DNA of 64,000 nucleotides, from positions 147,995 to 211,994 of the forward strand of contig JAMYHX010000020.1 of assembly GCA_025529335.1 (NCBI GenBank), in the 5' to 3' direction. Under the pieces are notes generated by a model. It ran no database searches, had not been told where the DNA came from, and saw only the letters and a program-made list of their open reading frames with translations. This stretch comes from Rhizopus sp. PT2906. Its lineage: Eukaryota; Mucoromycota; Mucoromycetes; Mucorales; Rhizopodaceae. Positions 1-11,363 of the stretch are shown here, one piece after another; the first letter of the stretch is position 1; each line of letters starts with the position of its first letter. The position numbers and the translations under genes were made by a program.

Positions 1-865
1 GATTCTGTACGAACAGGTGTTATTGCCAGGAAGAAGGGCATGACAGCTTTGTGGACTGAATCTGGTGTCCGTATACCTGTCACAGTATTACAGGTACTTG
101 TTTCTTACACAACTTATTAAAATAACAATCACTTATACCTTGTTGAATCAGTTGGAAGATAATGTAGTCACAGACATCCGCACAGAAGAAAAGCACGGTT
201 ATACAGCATTACAAGTCGGATGCACCGTTAAGAAAGAAAAACATACTACCAAGCCTCTACTTGAACACTTTAAAAAGTTGGGTGTTGGTCTTCGACAAAA
301 ATTATTTGAATTTAGAGTAACAAAGGATGCCCTTTTGCCAATTGGCACAGAGTTAACAGCATCACATTTTGTAGAGGGTCAATTTGTAGATGTCACTGCA
401 CCTTCGTAAGTTAATCAACTTGATAGTGAACCAAACTGACATCCCTTATTGCTAGTATTGGTAAAGGCTTTGCTGGTGTTATGAAACGATGGAACTTTAA
501 AGGTCTTCCTGCATCTCACGGTGTGTCATTAACTCATCGTTCAGCTGGTTCAACTGGTCAGCGTAAGGTAAGTGAAGGAACCACAAGAGTCATCACTATG
601 CTTATCTTTTTCTTCTTTGTAGTGGCCCAGTAAAGTGTTTAAAGGAAAAAAGATGGCGGGTCGCCTTGGTGGTGAAAATGTGACAGTCCAAAATTTGAAA
701 GTTGTAAAGGTCGATCCAACACTAAATTTGGTATTTGTCAAAGGCGCTGTTCCTGGTTTTGACGATCAGTTTGTTAAAATTAAGGACGCCGTCAAGTTAC
801 GTGGAGAAAAGCTTTTCCCTAAAGAGGCTATCCCTCCTCCCTTTCCTACCGCTATTAAGCAATAA
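1..865 (+). CDS. Mitochondrial large-subunit ribosomal protein uL3m (5' end outside window)
   Basis: This is the 3' part of a uL3-family protein of the mitochondrial 54S/39S ribosomal subunit (yeast MRPL9 type), a core protein near the peptidyl-transferase region. Four exons are visible: 1-93, 152-405, 456-567 and 623-865, all with GT-AG junctions that keep frame. The family signatures VIARKKGMTALW, KGFAGVMKRWNFKGLPASHG and HRSAGSTGQR are present, followed by KMAGRLGGENVT. The last is the uL3 glycine-rich loop that penetrates the ribosome core. The protein ends PPPFPTAIKQ. The start codon and any targeting peptide lie upstream of base 1. The organellar form is chosen over cytosolic uL3 because of the short bacterial-type spacing and HRSAGSTGQ. 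The gene reads away from a minus-strand neighbour, with convergent ends about 490 bp apart. Confidence 0.93.
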
Positions 866-1357
866 AGAATTTCTTTTTTTTTATATATATATAGATAAAA
901 AGCTGTTCGTCAAAGTGTAGCCAGAATGCTAGTACCACTTTATCCATATCGGTTTAGCTCATTCTCTTCAATTAGAAAGAATAAAGTATTACGCCTAAAG
1001 AGCTCCAGGACTTTTTTGCTGCTTTTAGTTGCTCAGTCACTGCTTTTCTATTTCATCATCTCTGTTCTTTAATAAGTATATCAGACCAGAACACGGTTCT
1101 CCTTGAGGAGTTTAGACATTTACAAAAGTAAACGGCTTTCAATCATTGGCTCTTTGTTTTGTATGAATTCATTTGTGGTACAAGGTCATGTTTTGCATTA
1201 TAGAATAATCAAAGTAAGGTCTTTTTTAGATGAATTTGAAGGAAGACATTTATAGTTAGCCTTTTTTGAAGGTAAATTGATGTCCAAATAGATGTGGTAT
1301 GCTCAAATAAAATGGAAGGATTGCACAACGAGATCAAAGACAAGTGATAGAGGGCGT
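866..1357. other. Convergent intergenic spacer
   Basis: This AT-rich spacer lies between the stop codon of uL3m (plus strand) and the stop codon of the cyclase gene (minus strand), so it holds both 3' UTRs. Possible polyadenylation motifs (AATAAA) occur near 981 on the plus strand. No RNA gene or conserved open frame is visible. Confidence 0.6.
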
Positions 1358-2425
1358 TTATTTAATACATATAGCGTTGGGAGGTGAAGCAACACCGTGC
1401 TCCTTATTCAAAGGCGCACTTGTAAAGAAGTATGTATAAACATTGTCTTTGGCAGAATCTTCTGCAAGTTTTTCCAAGTAGAACATTTCACCGATAGGCA
1501 TACCAAAACCACCAAGAAAGGCTGAGTCTATTTATAATCGTTAGTCCCTACTTGATATATTATCTTTCTCTCTTACGGCAAGAGTCACTCCAGTCCTTGG
1601 GAGGAAAGGCTTCAAAGGGGAAGCAATCGGAAGCAACTGCAGCAAAGTGGTGATCCCATATCCATCGATATGTATCTTGACATGCCTTAACGCCAGCGCA
1701 TTCAGGTTGATGGGCGTCTGGGATATGTTCCTTTATTTTTTCACCATGTTTCTCATAGGCGGCGATCCAGCCAGTACGAAGTAGAAGGATATCACCAATC
1801 TCAAAAGTGACACCTTGTGCAGCAGCAACTTGATCCAACTCTTCAACAGGGATTTCAGTGTACTTGAGAGGATTAAAATCAGGCTTATTTGTTTCTGCCC
1901 ATCTGCCATAATCAAGTAATACAGCACGTCCAGCGATACCACGTCGAGCCATGTGATGAATACCCAAACGGCCACATTTATTAAGGATATCTGAAGGCTT
2001 GACGCCATTGTAAAAGCAGCCAGAGCCAATATGACATAAATGGCAGAGACCATCCCATTGGGTAGAAGCTTGGGTATTGAAATTTTGATAGACATCATCG
2101 AATGCTAAGGCTCCCTCTATCAAAGGCTTTAAATGGTGCTCAAGTCCACCTCTTCCAAGGAGAGTAGGGTTTGGTGATTCAAGTTTCCAGTTGAGTGGGA
2201 ACATGGCTCCACGGCGAATGTATTTAGCTGCCTAATAGATCGAAAAGTAAATACTAAGAGAGAAATAGAGAGAATTGTCCTGCTTACATTGGCTATTCTT
2301 TCTTCTGTCAATAGATTGAGTGTACCAAGATTGTCATCATCACCCCATAAACCCCAAGCGGTATGATCAGGGTATTTGCTATCAATTGGTAATTCGTCGT
2401 AGCTAGGTAACTTGTTATTAGCCAT
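1358..2425 (-). CDS. Cyclase-family (kynurenine formamidase-like) metal-dependent hydrolase
   Basis: The gene has three exons, 2425-2288, 2231-1577 and 1527-1358, and encodes about 320 residues. It belongs to the putative cyclase family (Pfam 04199 type), which includes bacterial kynurenine formamidase. The metal-binding signature is the fungal variant STQWDGLCHLCH, the family's usual TxxDxxxH region. It is followed by a conserved IAGRAVLLDYGRW strand, GDILLLRTGW, and a C-terminal SDCFPFEAFP segment. The N-terminus MANNKLPSYDEL precedes WGLWGDDDNLGTLNLLT, the typical opening of fungal members. The last exon encodes FLGGFGMPIGEMFYLEKLAE, as expected. Fungal homologues of this length have mostly unassigned substrates, so tryptophan catabolism is a possibility and not a conclusion. 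No targeting signal is seen. The neighbours give no functional context. Confidence 0.88.
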
Positions 2426-4199
2426 GTGTGGTTCAATAAGTTTTAGAGGCGCGTAAAGCGGATAATCACTCTTATTTAAAGGAAAGTGAACAAGACAAAA
2501 AATCCCGCCTTACTAATATATTTATCCATATATTCCCACTCTGTCATGTTTTATAAAGTTCTCCGTTTAAACTCAAAAAAATAGTCTGCTTGATTTATTC
2601 GGATTCACACATTTTATTTGTGCATGTTTAATTCCCCTGTTTGCATTATATTTATGATATATGATTGACAATGATTTATTATCACATACGAGAAACTATT
2701 GATGTCAAACTAACCGATATTATTGTTTATAAGCTCTTATGCGAGTTGTAAGAATATACATACATATCCACTCAGACGGGAACAAGTAGGGCCGAAATGA
2801 AGCTATGAATAAAAGAGGAAGCTGCTGGATAACTTTGTACCGATTGAAAAAAATGCTTCCATTGAGAGTTGATTGCCTGAAGAGAAGCTTTCGTACTGAA
2901 ACTGGGCCAAGTGTTTGAAGGATTGAATGGAGGATCAACCAAGCGTCAGTGCATCGTTTGGAACGGTTTGTGGTATTTACACACTAGATACCTCTTATAT
3001 CAATTTAGAAACTTATTTATGTAAATGGTTAAGAAGTCTCACAGAGGTATAATTGCAAGAGGAAACGCTCTGACATTAACAATGATAAGCCAATATAACA
3101 TTTAATAAACACATCATTCGTTTGTTCCATTGACTTTTACGTTTTAATATTGTTATCTTAATATCACACATTTGCTACTCGCTAAAGTCCAAGGGCCGAG
3201 AAAGCCGTCTAATTTGGCAGGATGGCATATGTCATAAACTTAGAACGGATAGGCTTTGGGGATGGTTGTTCAAGACGGCTCGATTTATGGAATTCCATCC
3301 AAGTAGGCTCTGAATTATGTTGTTCATATTAGCTGAGTATAGATGAGAAAATGATAGATTCTTGTGAGGTGCCTGTAAGAAAATATTGGGTAGCAACACT
3401 TCATCAAGGGAAGCTGTGTAAACGATTACTATTAACCAATTTTACATCAAGAGTTTCTAGTACAGAACTGATTTGGTGCTCCATCCATAGTGATTGACAT
3501 ATTTCAACCTAATGCAAAGTCTAGCCAAGACTATTTTATACTTTCCAAAGCATTTCTCGGGCAATGTTGAGAGGTAGTCCGTTTATGGAAGAAATGATGT
3601 ATAAATGCCATTTCCCAAAAATCAATGCCGCATTTATGAAGAATTATGTCATTTCAAGATATCGCGTCTACTATATGCGCCGTATAATGAGCTATGGAGT
3701 TATACGAAAAATGTAACGTTTTACGATGTGGTATTTAGTGTGTAACTGTATCGTCGACTTTCAGTGCCCGTGCACAAATGCTCTATAGGGTAGTCAGACC
3801 CTTTTAAAGTTTTTAACAAAGAAGCATAGCAGTTATCGAAAGCATGATTAACCCTTTTGGATATAATAATTCCTAACCTTTCTCTAAGCACTTTTCCTAA
3901 ATCTTTGACTACCACTTTTTAATCCCATACTCTGAGAGTCCTTCTCTTTTTGTCTGTTGAACGTGGTAAGCATTTATGCTGGTAAAGCTTAATTTCATTT
4001 GAAATAATGCTTGACTGATGAAGCATAAGCTTATGGTTAACTTACTGAAAGAACAAGATTGATGCTTGCTAGCCATGGTTCTCAAAGCTGTTTGTTCTAT
4101 GTTTATCAATATCGGAGTCTGGAGACAATATTGGCCAAGAGTCATTGCTATTTTTACTCTTTTCTTTTTTCTTTTCCTTCAATTTAACACAAGTATATC
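2426..4199. other. Gene-poor stretch (1.8 kb)
   Basis: The stretch lies between two gene starts, so it includes the divergent promoters of the cyclase and CNH-domain genes. Open frames of 60-80 codons (for example 3721-3915 and 3909-4145, minus strand) have no recognisable domain, no splice pattern and many isoleucine/serine codons typical of chance AT-rich frames. A CT-rich run at about 4155-4180 just before the ATG at 4200 looks like a core promoter. No tRNA or repeat was recognised. Confidence 0.5.
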
Positions 4200-5992
4200 A
4201 TGTCAAATGATATTTGTTTAAACGTAGGCAGGTCAAGCAATGCTTTAAATTCAGGAGGAGAGATACTTGTGTCGTCACCACCTCCTTATTCAACCGAATA
4301 TGAAAACTACGACTTTGCAAATACTAATCCTGCTCATCTCCAGTGGTCACCTGAACACCAACAGTCTAACGAGGATGTAACAGAGGTACCGTAACAAACT
4401 TGGGGATAATTCAATGCTAATTTTATGGATAGTCCGGCCAACTTGCCTCTTTACAGTTAAAAGTTATCACATCTATTACTGATCCATGGCAGAGTACACC
4501 TTTTGACTGTAGTTGTGTCTTGGAGAATCGATTTTTACTACTAGGATACAAAGAGGGTGTACAATTAATTGACCTAGACAATAGCCAACTAAAGCCCCAG
4601 ATCATCATCTGGACACGGGTCAGACAGATACGGGTGATTGAAACCTGTCGAATTATTCTCATGTTGACAGATCGTCATAAGCAGATACGATGTTATTCTT
4701 ACGACGCCATCTTGAAACTCATATACGGAGTATTATCACTTGATTGGTCAACAAGACGTGATAAAGCTCATGATGTGCCTTCACTTAAAGACTGGCAACA
4801 GGTAGCTACAAAGTCAGCACTGAATACATTACCTGAAGAAGAAGAAGACGTTCCGATATCAAGTATAAATAGTTTCAGTTTAAGTTTGAAGGAAAGGTTG
4901 GCAAGGAAGCAAAAGGAAAAAGTGCCAGTGAACAAGCAAACATGCTTCTTGGTAGACCAGCCCGCACTTTCAAAACCATACTACGTGTGTGACAACTTGA
5001 TATTACAAGAGTTCTATTATAAGCTTTCGGACTCCAAAGAGTCGATCGACATACAAATCTATCAAACATCATCCTACCTCTTTGCAGCTGTCCTTCATCG
5101 TGATAAAATAGTACTTTGGCAGAAAAAAAGGGATCATCCATTACGGCATTTTTACAAGTTTAAAGTATTTTGGATACCGACAGAGGCCAAATCGATTGCC
5201 TTTGCAGACGATAGAACTACGCTTCGACATATCATTGTCGTATTTACAACAGAGGCGACTTCAATTGAGCTTCGAGACAGTAAGGTGCAGTCAGTCGCTA
5301 TTGACTCCACATTACGAAGGGTCTACGAAGCGACATGGATTAAGGAGCAATTTGAGCATCACCTTGTACAACCACGGCAATTTAATCCTAACAGTAATAG
5401 TATCTCATTAAGCGAAAGTTATAATTTACCCTACCCTTCACTGCCGGCCAGTGTGAGCATACCACCTATCCAGTGGACTCTGATGCAACAACTTCCCTTT
5501 TACCCAGACGATCTTCCACCAACGACGCTTACCACCGATTACTCCATTCCACCTTCCTATACCACAGTCATTACAGCCTTGCCCACATCAGCACCGCCTG
5601 ATCCTGTTGCTCTGCCCTCTGCCGCAGCACCTCAGCTATTTTTTGCTACATTTTCCAAGCAAAGCTTCATCATTGACATAACCGGTAATTTGTATTCCAC
5701 TCAAGTATATCGTTGGACAGAAGCTCCGAATCACATAGAATTTATTCAGCTCGATATGAATATCAATCGCTGGTATGCTGTTGGCTTTGGTCCTACGACT
5801 GTCGAAGTATTGGGCATGAAAACAGGCAAACTGATACAAAAAGTAATGCATGGAGCTTCTGTAAAGTTTCTAGGCCGATGGAATGAGACAGTGATTGAGG
5901 AGGATAAAAAGACTAGAGTAAGATTTAAATCTTTGGTTTGGAGCTGTGCAGCCAAGGAGAGGTCTCATGTATACATGCTATGGAATCAATAA
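4200..5992 (+). CDS. CNH (citron homology) domain protein
   Basis: Two exons, 4200-4385 and 4457-5992, encode about 573 residues. Joining them gives DVTELKVITSITDPWQ, which runs straight into ENRFLLLGYKEGVQLIDLD. That matches the start of a CNH beta-propeller (citron, NIK kinases, Rom1/2 RhoGEFs, Vps39/TRAP1). A second family motif, IRVIETCRIILMLTDRHKQIRCYSYDAIL, occurs near residue 110, and further WD-like strands continue to the C-terminus (FFATFSKQSFIIDITGN, RWYAVGFGPTTVEVL). The first 60 residues are low complexity. Residues about 345-405 form a Pro-rich insertion. There is no RhoGEF, PH, kinase or clathrin-repeat region, so this is a stand-alone CNH module. A scaffold or small-GTPase partner role is inferred from the domain alone. 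It ends 24 bp from the stop codon of the convergent LACTB2-like gene. Confidence 0.75.
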
Positions 5993-6016
5993 AGCTTTTG
6001 TACATACATTTATTTA

Positions 6017-7003
6017 TTATAAATTATTCTGGTTAACCCAATACCACTTGGAATTTATAATGTGGGGATAATTCTCTTGTACAAAGTCATAATGTTTTGC
6101 TGTCTTGGCTTTTCCATCTTTATGTAGTTTGTAGAGGTGCAAAACGACGCTTCTAGCAGCAGGAAGATGGAGTGATTCGGGGTAATCCTTGTACAGAACT
6201 TTAACAATTTCCATGGGCGTCCAGCCATCTTGTTGATTAAATAGCTGTATAATCTGGTCTTCTCTTTCTAAGCGATGTCGAATGTATTCATTTATCTTGT
6301 CTGTTCCATTCTCAATGACAGGTCCATGACCAGGGTAGAGTCTCCTTGGCTGTAGCCTGGCTAGTTTATCAAGCCCAGAAAGATATTGATGCAAATCCTC
6401 AAATATGGTACTTCCTTGACCCAGTACACAATCTGCAGTAAATAGACTTTTCTCTTCCTCTAACCAAAACGTGCAATGGTCTGAAGTGTGTCCAGGTGTG
6501 TAGATCACTTTAAGTGTCGCGTCATCCACTTTAAATGTTTGTTCATCTTTCAGAGGTAGGACAGAGATGTCCTGTGGGAAATCCTTCAAATGATCTATAT
6601 GTTTACCAGAGGGCAGAGGAAATTTGTGTACTCGAATTTGCTTTTTTGGATTAAGAATTGAAGAAGATAAGATATCATGAAGACCACCCCAGTGGTCAAA
6701 GTGACCATGAGAGATGATGATATCAGATATATATGCATCTGCTTGAATATCTTTAAGAGAATTTTCAAGGAGAGGAGTGTATTCTGATACGCCTTGACCA
6801 CAGTCAATCAGTAGCTTCTGAGCACCTGCACCCAAAATATACGTATTCGTGCCTGAAATGCTTGTTATTCACTAGCCATTTCTTACAATATATCAGTCGT
6901 ATTCACCTTGTAAAGTAACCTTTCCAGGATTCAAACCAAGCACTCTCCATACTCTGGAAGATAACTTCGAAAAGGTTGGTATGGATACGAGAGCTTCTGT
7001 CAT
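6017..7003 (-). CDS. LACTB2-like metallo-beta-lactamase fold endoribonuclease
   Basis: Two exons, 7003-6907 and 6852-6017, give 310 residues, close to the roughly 290 of animal LACTB2. The exon junction completes LNPGKVTLQGTNTYILG, the diagnostic N-terminal segment of the LACTB2 branch. Zinc ligands are clear: IISHGHFDHWGG (HxHxDH), then YTPGHTSDHC and FTADCVLG with a further metal aspartate, and LYPGHGPVI with a later histidine. The C-terminal winged-helix-like part (MEIVKVLY to LHLYKLHKDGK) is also present. Animal LACTB2 is a mitochondrial endoribonuclease on single-stranded RNA. Activity here is inferred from intact ligands. No strong presequence is evident at MTEALVSIPTFSKLSSRVWR, although it is Ser/Arg-rich. 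The gene converges with the CNH gene with 24 bp between stops. Confidence 0.92.
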
Positions 7004-7855
7004 TTTTGTATCAGAATAAAAAGATATAAGATTACCAAATTTCAGAAAATCCTGTGGAAAAACTCTAAATATCCGAATTTCTACTTCAAATTCAGACGAT
7101 ATTAGACGACTTGCGTACCTGTTTTGTACAGGATAAAAAAGGAAATTCGAGTAAAGACCAACACTACATGCACCAGAAAATAGGATAATGTAAATACGAA
7201 TTTATACCTTTTAAAGTTTAAAATGTGCTAAATGTTTATTTTCAAATCTTCAACAAAACTCACAGTTCATCATCAATTTCAATTTCTTCTCACAAACTAT
7301 ATCTTTCTTATTTCTCAGGTAAGATGTTATTATTATTCTTCCACACTGTAACCAATTCTTTGATCGTATGCGAAAAGGTACGGGCGTGTTGTTGACTGAA
7401 TCCATTGTAAGTATGATGCGATAAATAAATGGATGGTCAATAAACCATATTAACAAATACGTTGGCTTAAACTGAAGAGAACAGTCGTGTGTATCTTAAA
7501 GTGTTATCAGACGTTGACTTGATCCATCAAAGTGATCAGCAGGCTTAAGATGTCAAAGAGCCATATCAATAATTTGCAAGCAGACGAGCGTAGTTTTACG
7601 GACCCACTTAATTTCACACACAAACATATCTGTTTAGTGATACTCTATTGTGTGAGAATCGTTAGATAATTGTAAGACGAGTTATAATTCATAGAATGTC
7701 TTCACTCTCACGAACTCACAAGTTCATAGATTAAGGAATAGAATACAAAGGATATTTCTATATCCATCATAAACAAAGGCCAATTTTGATTTGAATTTTT
7801 ATTCATGGGCACACGTTTAATACAAATTGAAGTGGTTAAGGATTTTTTTTAGGAT
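7004..7855. other. Intergenic spacer upstream of the LACTB2-like gene
   Basis: The spacer holds the promoter of the minus-strand LACTB2-like gene and the 3' UTR of NAC alpha. It is AT-rich with scattered short frames (for example 7250-7456, minus) that show no domain. Nothing else is recognised. Confidence 0.5.
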
Positions 7856-8384
7856 TTACATAGTAAGTTCCTATATTCAAAGAAGGCTATTAGTATCAGG
7901 TTATATTACTTGTTTTATAAATCCATACCATGATGGCGTTAACAACATCGTTATCGTTGTTCTTGAGAGCCTTGATAGCCTTGGCGCGGGAAACGTTGGC
8001 TTGGTTAACAACCAATTCAATATCCTTTTCTTCAACACCTTCAGCATCAACTTCTTCTTCTTCTTCTTCAACAGCAGCTTGAGCTTCTTCAGCAGGCTTT
8101 TCTTCGGTCTTTTCACCTTCAGTGGCGAGTTGTTGTTCCAAAGCAGCTTGTTGGGCACGAGCAGCCATGTCATCAACAGACATTTCACCAAAAACAATGT
8201 GAGTGTCGGAATTGACGCTCTTGAAGACTTCAGGTCTGTTGATGGCGAAGACAATACCTCTACCACGGGTGAAGGTGACGCGGGTAATGCCATTGACGGG
8301 CTTCAAGCCAAGAGAAAGAAGAGACTTGCGAGCCTTTTGTTCAGCACGAGATTGAGCGGAAACTTGGGGGTTCTCTGCAGACAT
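7856..8384 (-). CDS. EGD2: Nascent polypeptide-associated complex subunit alpha
   Basis: The 156-residue product is the alpha subunit of NAC, which binds ribosomes near the exit tunnel with the beta subunit and shields emerging chains. The NAC domain (about residues 15-80) contains QKARKSLLSLGLKPVNGITRVTF and IVFAINRPEVFKS. A long acidic linker (EEEEEEVD) leads to the C-terminal UBA domain, VVNQANVSRAKAIKALKNNDNDVVNAIM. The main exon is 8384-7929. A 58-nt intron (7928-7871) is followed by a tiny last exon, 7870-7856, coding ELTM and stop. That restores the conserved UBA ending, whereas reading through the intron would add WIYKTSNIT. Codon choice is regular with many preferred C-ending codons, fitting a highly expressed gene. 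Confidence 0.96.
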
Positions 8385-9066
8385 CTATATTTTTTAGTTT
8401 AGCTTTAACTCTTTTAGGTACATATAGAGTAGAAGACTGAAACTGAAATGGGAGACGATCGAGCAAATGAAAAAAAGGTAGGAGAGTGCACCAATTATTA
8501 TAGGGGCTAATGTGAACCATGTACATTGTAGCCATTGAGCCAAAATGACGCGCTGAATAAAGTGAACTAAATTATCCATCCCACCTCATTTTTTTCATCC
8601 ATCCATTATTTAATGTATATACATCCTCGTCGTTTCCATACAGTTATCCAGTCTTAATGCTACTCTGTCCATGTTGCCTCACTTACGTTAGGTTTTTGGA
8701 GAAAGAGCTGGGTGAACGGTTGAGGCTCCCCCTTGCGGACAACTCTTAGTACCCCTAAAAAGGTATCCGAGCTCCATTACAGCACAAATGAAGAAAGTCC
8801 GACATTTACAGCTCTGGATAAATTTCTTTAAGCATTTTATGCGGGTTTTTTTCACGAATGCAGCAAATTTGTTAAAGAGAACATCAACATCTAAGGTTTC
8901 TTGTAAACAATTGTTCTTTGATTGCCATTTTTCTATAAGCAAACAACTGGCGCGCTCAATGGCGATGATGCTCATCTTGAATTAGCAATCATTATCTTTT
9001 TCACTTTGATTCTTAAAAACAATACTTATTAAAGAAAGATAGATATCAAAAAGATTCATTTGTTTT
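8385..9066. other. Spacer between NAC alpha and AIM18-like gene
   Basis: The spacer contains the NAC alpha promoter and 5' UTR on its left side and the 3' UTR of the AIM18-like gene on its right. A minus-strand frame at 8688-8975 (95 codons) has no recognisable domain and is regarded as chance or remnant. Nothing else is seen. Confidence 0.45.
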
Positions 9067-10169
9067 TTATTTAATCAACCTTTCGAATCCATCGGAAATA
9101 TCCTTAAGCGCTGCCTCACTTGAAGGTGAAATAGGGCTCAGGTATCCCATAATAAAGTTTTTGGCCACCCACTTATTATCCACGATCCCCCACTCTTTCC
9201 CCTAAATAAATAGTATGTTAGATACAGATTATAAAGGAAGGATGGGTTATTTCATACTTCATAAACTATTTTCAATCCGCCTTCCTTTGTCTTTGTAAAT
9301 ATAAATTCTGTTTGCTTCTTCACATTCATATTAACGAACTTTGACTTGAAATCTTGAATGGCCTTTAAAACTTCTCGCTCTTCATCTTCAGTCAATGATT
9401 GTGCCTTCAAACGTTGCATAAATAAGCGTACAAAGCCATCACGAAGATGCTGTGTGTTGGTAGCTCGAACGGGCACTAGGGATTATTCAAGCGTTTTAGT
9501 ATACAATTAACAACCACATTAATTATTTTTGTTATTACCAAGGCGTATGCTTATGTCATAAGGCTGATCAACTAAGTTATTAGCCATTTCCTCGTTTTCA
9601 AGGAACTTTTGTCTATCAAATTCCTATCTATGGTTACATATTTGTAAAACATGAATATTTATGTATATGCATATACTTACTTTAAAGCCATCCAAATTCT
9701 TTAACGACTCGATATCATCAGTTTTCATATACAAACCGAGTACATAAACATGCATTTGAAGGAATGTAACTGTACGTACACCTAAACCAATCAACTTTTT
9801 CCATTCGTTGTTGCCCGTATTCAAGAAAATGGGAAATGACAACTTGGAAGCAGGATCTAAAAGAAGTCAATAAGGGTGAATACAATGGAGTATATATACC
9901 TTCAACAGTCCCAGCATAACCAGGCGCTTCAGCAGACGCGGGCTCTTGCAAGGCTAAGCAAGCTCCTGCAAACCCAATGCCAGCTGTAACACCAAGCAGT
10001 AACTTTGAATTAGATGCTTGAAACTATGGTAACATTAGAGATTATGCTGTCTAATTTCAAACTACACACAAATTACTTTCTTGGAAAATGTTGTCACATA
10101 TTGGCGTTGAAACGTTCTAAAGGTGGTTCCCTTTGCAGCATTCAAGAGAGGACGCGAAAAACGAAACAT
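9067..10169 (-). CDS. Mitochondrial chalcone-isomerase-like protein (AIM18/AIM46 type), with apparent frameshift
   Basis: Six exons were traced: 10169-10077, 10023-9900, 9856-9681, 9624-9539, 9475-9258 and one ending at the stop at 9067. The N-terminus MFRFSRPLLNAAKGTTFRTF is a classical mitochondrial presequence. A hydrophobic helix (LLLGVTAGIGFAGACLAL) follows. The chalcone-isomerase fold then begins with FPIFLNTGNNEWKKLIGLG and VRTVTFLQMHVYVLGLYM, and continues with RATNTQHLRDGFVRLFMQRL and GGLKIVYE. Fungal members are mitochondrial and of unclear, possibly fatty-acid-binding, function and are not flavonoid enzymes. In the fourth exon EFDRQKFL and ENEEMANNL lie in different frames because of one extra A:T pair at 9600-9602. 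Either this is a real or assembly frameshift, or the intron uses other sites (donor GTATAT, acceptor CATAG), which would keep the frame but change the sequence. Confidence 0.8.
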
Positions 10170-11363
10170 GAGTGACTAGGGTCGAAATGAGAGGTAAAAA
10201 AGCAGTTTCGAGCTTGGACGCACCTGGGCCAAAACAATTTGATTGGTCAGTTTCTTTCACTCAGTATAATTGGTCGGTTTTTTTTGCTTTTAAAAAGGAC
10301 CTTTCTCTTCAACCTTTGTTATCATAGATACATAGAGACAAGTCACTGATGAAGTATACATTTTACGTTTTATTTGTTTATCGTACATCAGATGACACTA
10401 ATATTGTGTATCAAATGACAATAATATTGATAATTCACTGCAGATAAATAACAGTCATAGATATTCTCCCTATAAAAACTCTCTTTAAAACCTTGCTTCA
10501 ATATGCAGCCCTTTTCTTTCTACTTTACAGGTATTCATAAATGTAAAAATGTAAAAAAGCCTCTGAGATGAAAGTACTCAGTTAATTGATGAGGTTTATC
10601 TACCCAAAGACCCAAATAACAACGATGTGTACAACAAAAAAAGGTAGTTATAAGATATTTGGAATAGTATGTGCTCATACACTATTTGGTGTATGACGCG
10701 CATGTTGAAACCCATGAGACAAGACGTTGAACGAAAATCAACAATGGATCATGATTAAGAATATGGCGTTTGTATGTTTTGAAAAAGAATATGTTCGTAA
10801 GCTATAAATTTTCATTTTTACAAAGATGCTAAAGAAATATTATAGCATTAGCCAATTAAATTGTGTAAAAGGAGACGCACAATCAACTAACAAAAAAAAG
10901 GGTGGGAGTTATAGCAATGGATTACACTCGTCTGTTCACCAGCCCCAGTAGATATAAAAGAATTAATAAGGTAATATAGTCTTATAATTGACAACTTGTC
11001 GTGGAAGAGCGACGTCGCTTTCTTGACAAGGGAACGTATAGTCTCTGATACAACTTGTTTGGATGCTTTCGACTGCAGAAAATCTTGTATTAAAAGAAAT
11101 GTTTGATTTGATAATATATAACGAATCATATGTAATGCTTTTTTGAGACTATGTGAGATCGGATATTAGACTTACAGTTCACTTTTTGTAGCTTAGAATA
11201 CACAATGAGTGGTTTGAGGCTTATTCTATAGATGTTTCCGAAATACAGACAAGTGAATTTATTTTCATAATTTTGTATATGGCCGTTGCAAACGAACTAA
11301 GCTGTCTGATTTCGCGTTAAATAGGGAGCAAGATTATCTATTAACCACATATTCAATGGTATG
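10170..11363. other. Intergenic spacer between REV3 3' end and AIM18-like promoter
   Basis: This is 1.2 kb of AT-rich sequence with the promoter of the AIM18-like gene on its left (a TATA-like AAAAAGGACC region near 10290) and the REV3 3' flank on its right. The frame at 10887-11129 (minus) has no domain. No RNA gene, repeat or coding trace was recognised. Confidence 0.5.

Noticed and set aside
3721..4145. Two overlapping minus-strand frames of 64 and 78 codons
   Set aside because: No domain, no intron structure and no similarity pattern; treated as chance frames in a gene-poor region.
7827..8402. 191-codon plus-strand open frame
   Set aside because: It is antisense to the NAC alpha gene, whose domains and splice sites are clear.
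8688..8975. 95-codon minus-strand frame upstream of NAC alpha
   Set aside because: Although fairly long, it shows no recognisable motif, and its plus-strand complement is also open, as expected by chance.
10887..11129. 80-codon minus-strand frame downstream of REV3
   Set aside because: Composition is typical AT-rich noise, and no polymerase or other domain continues into it.
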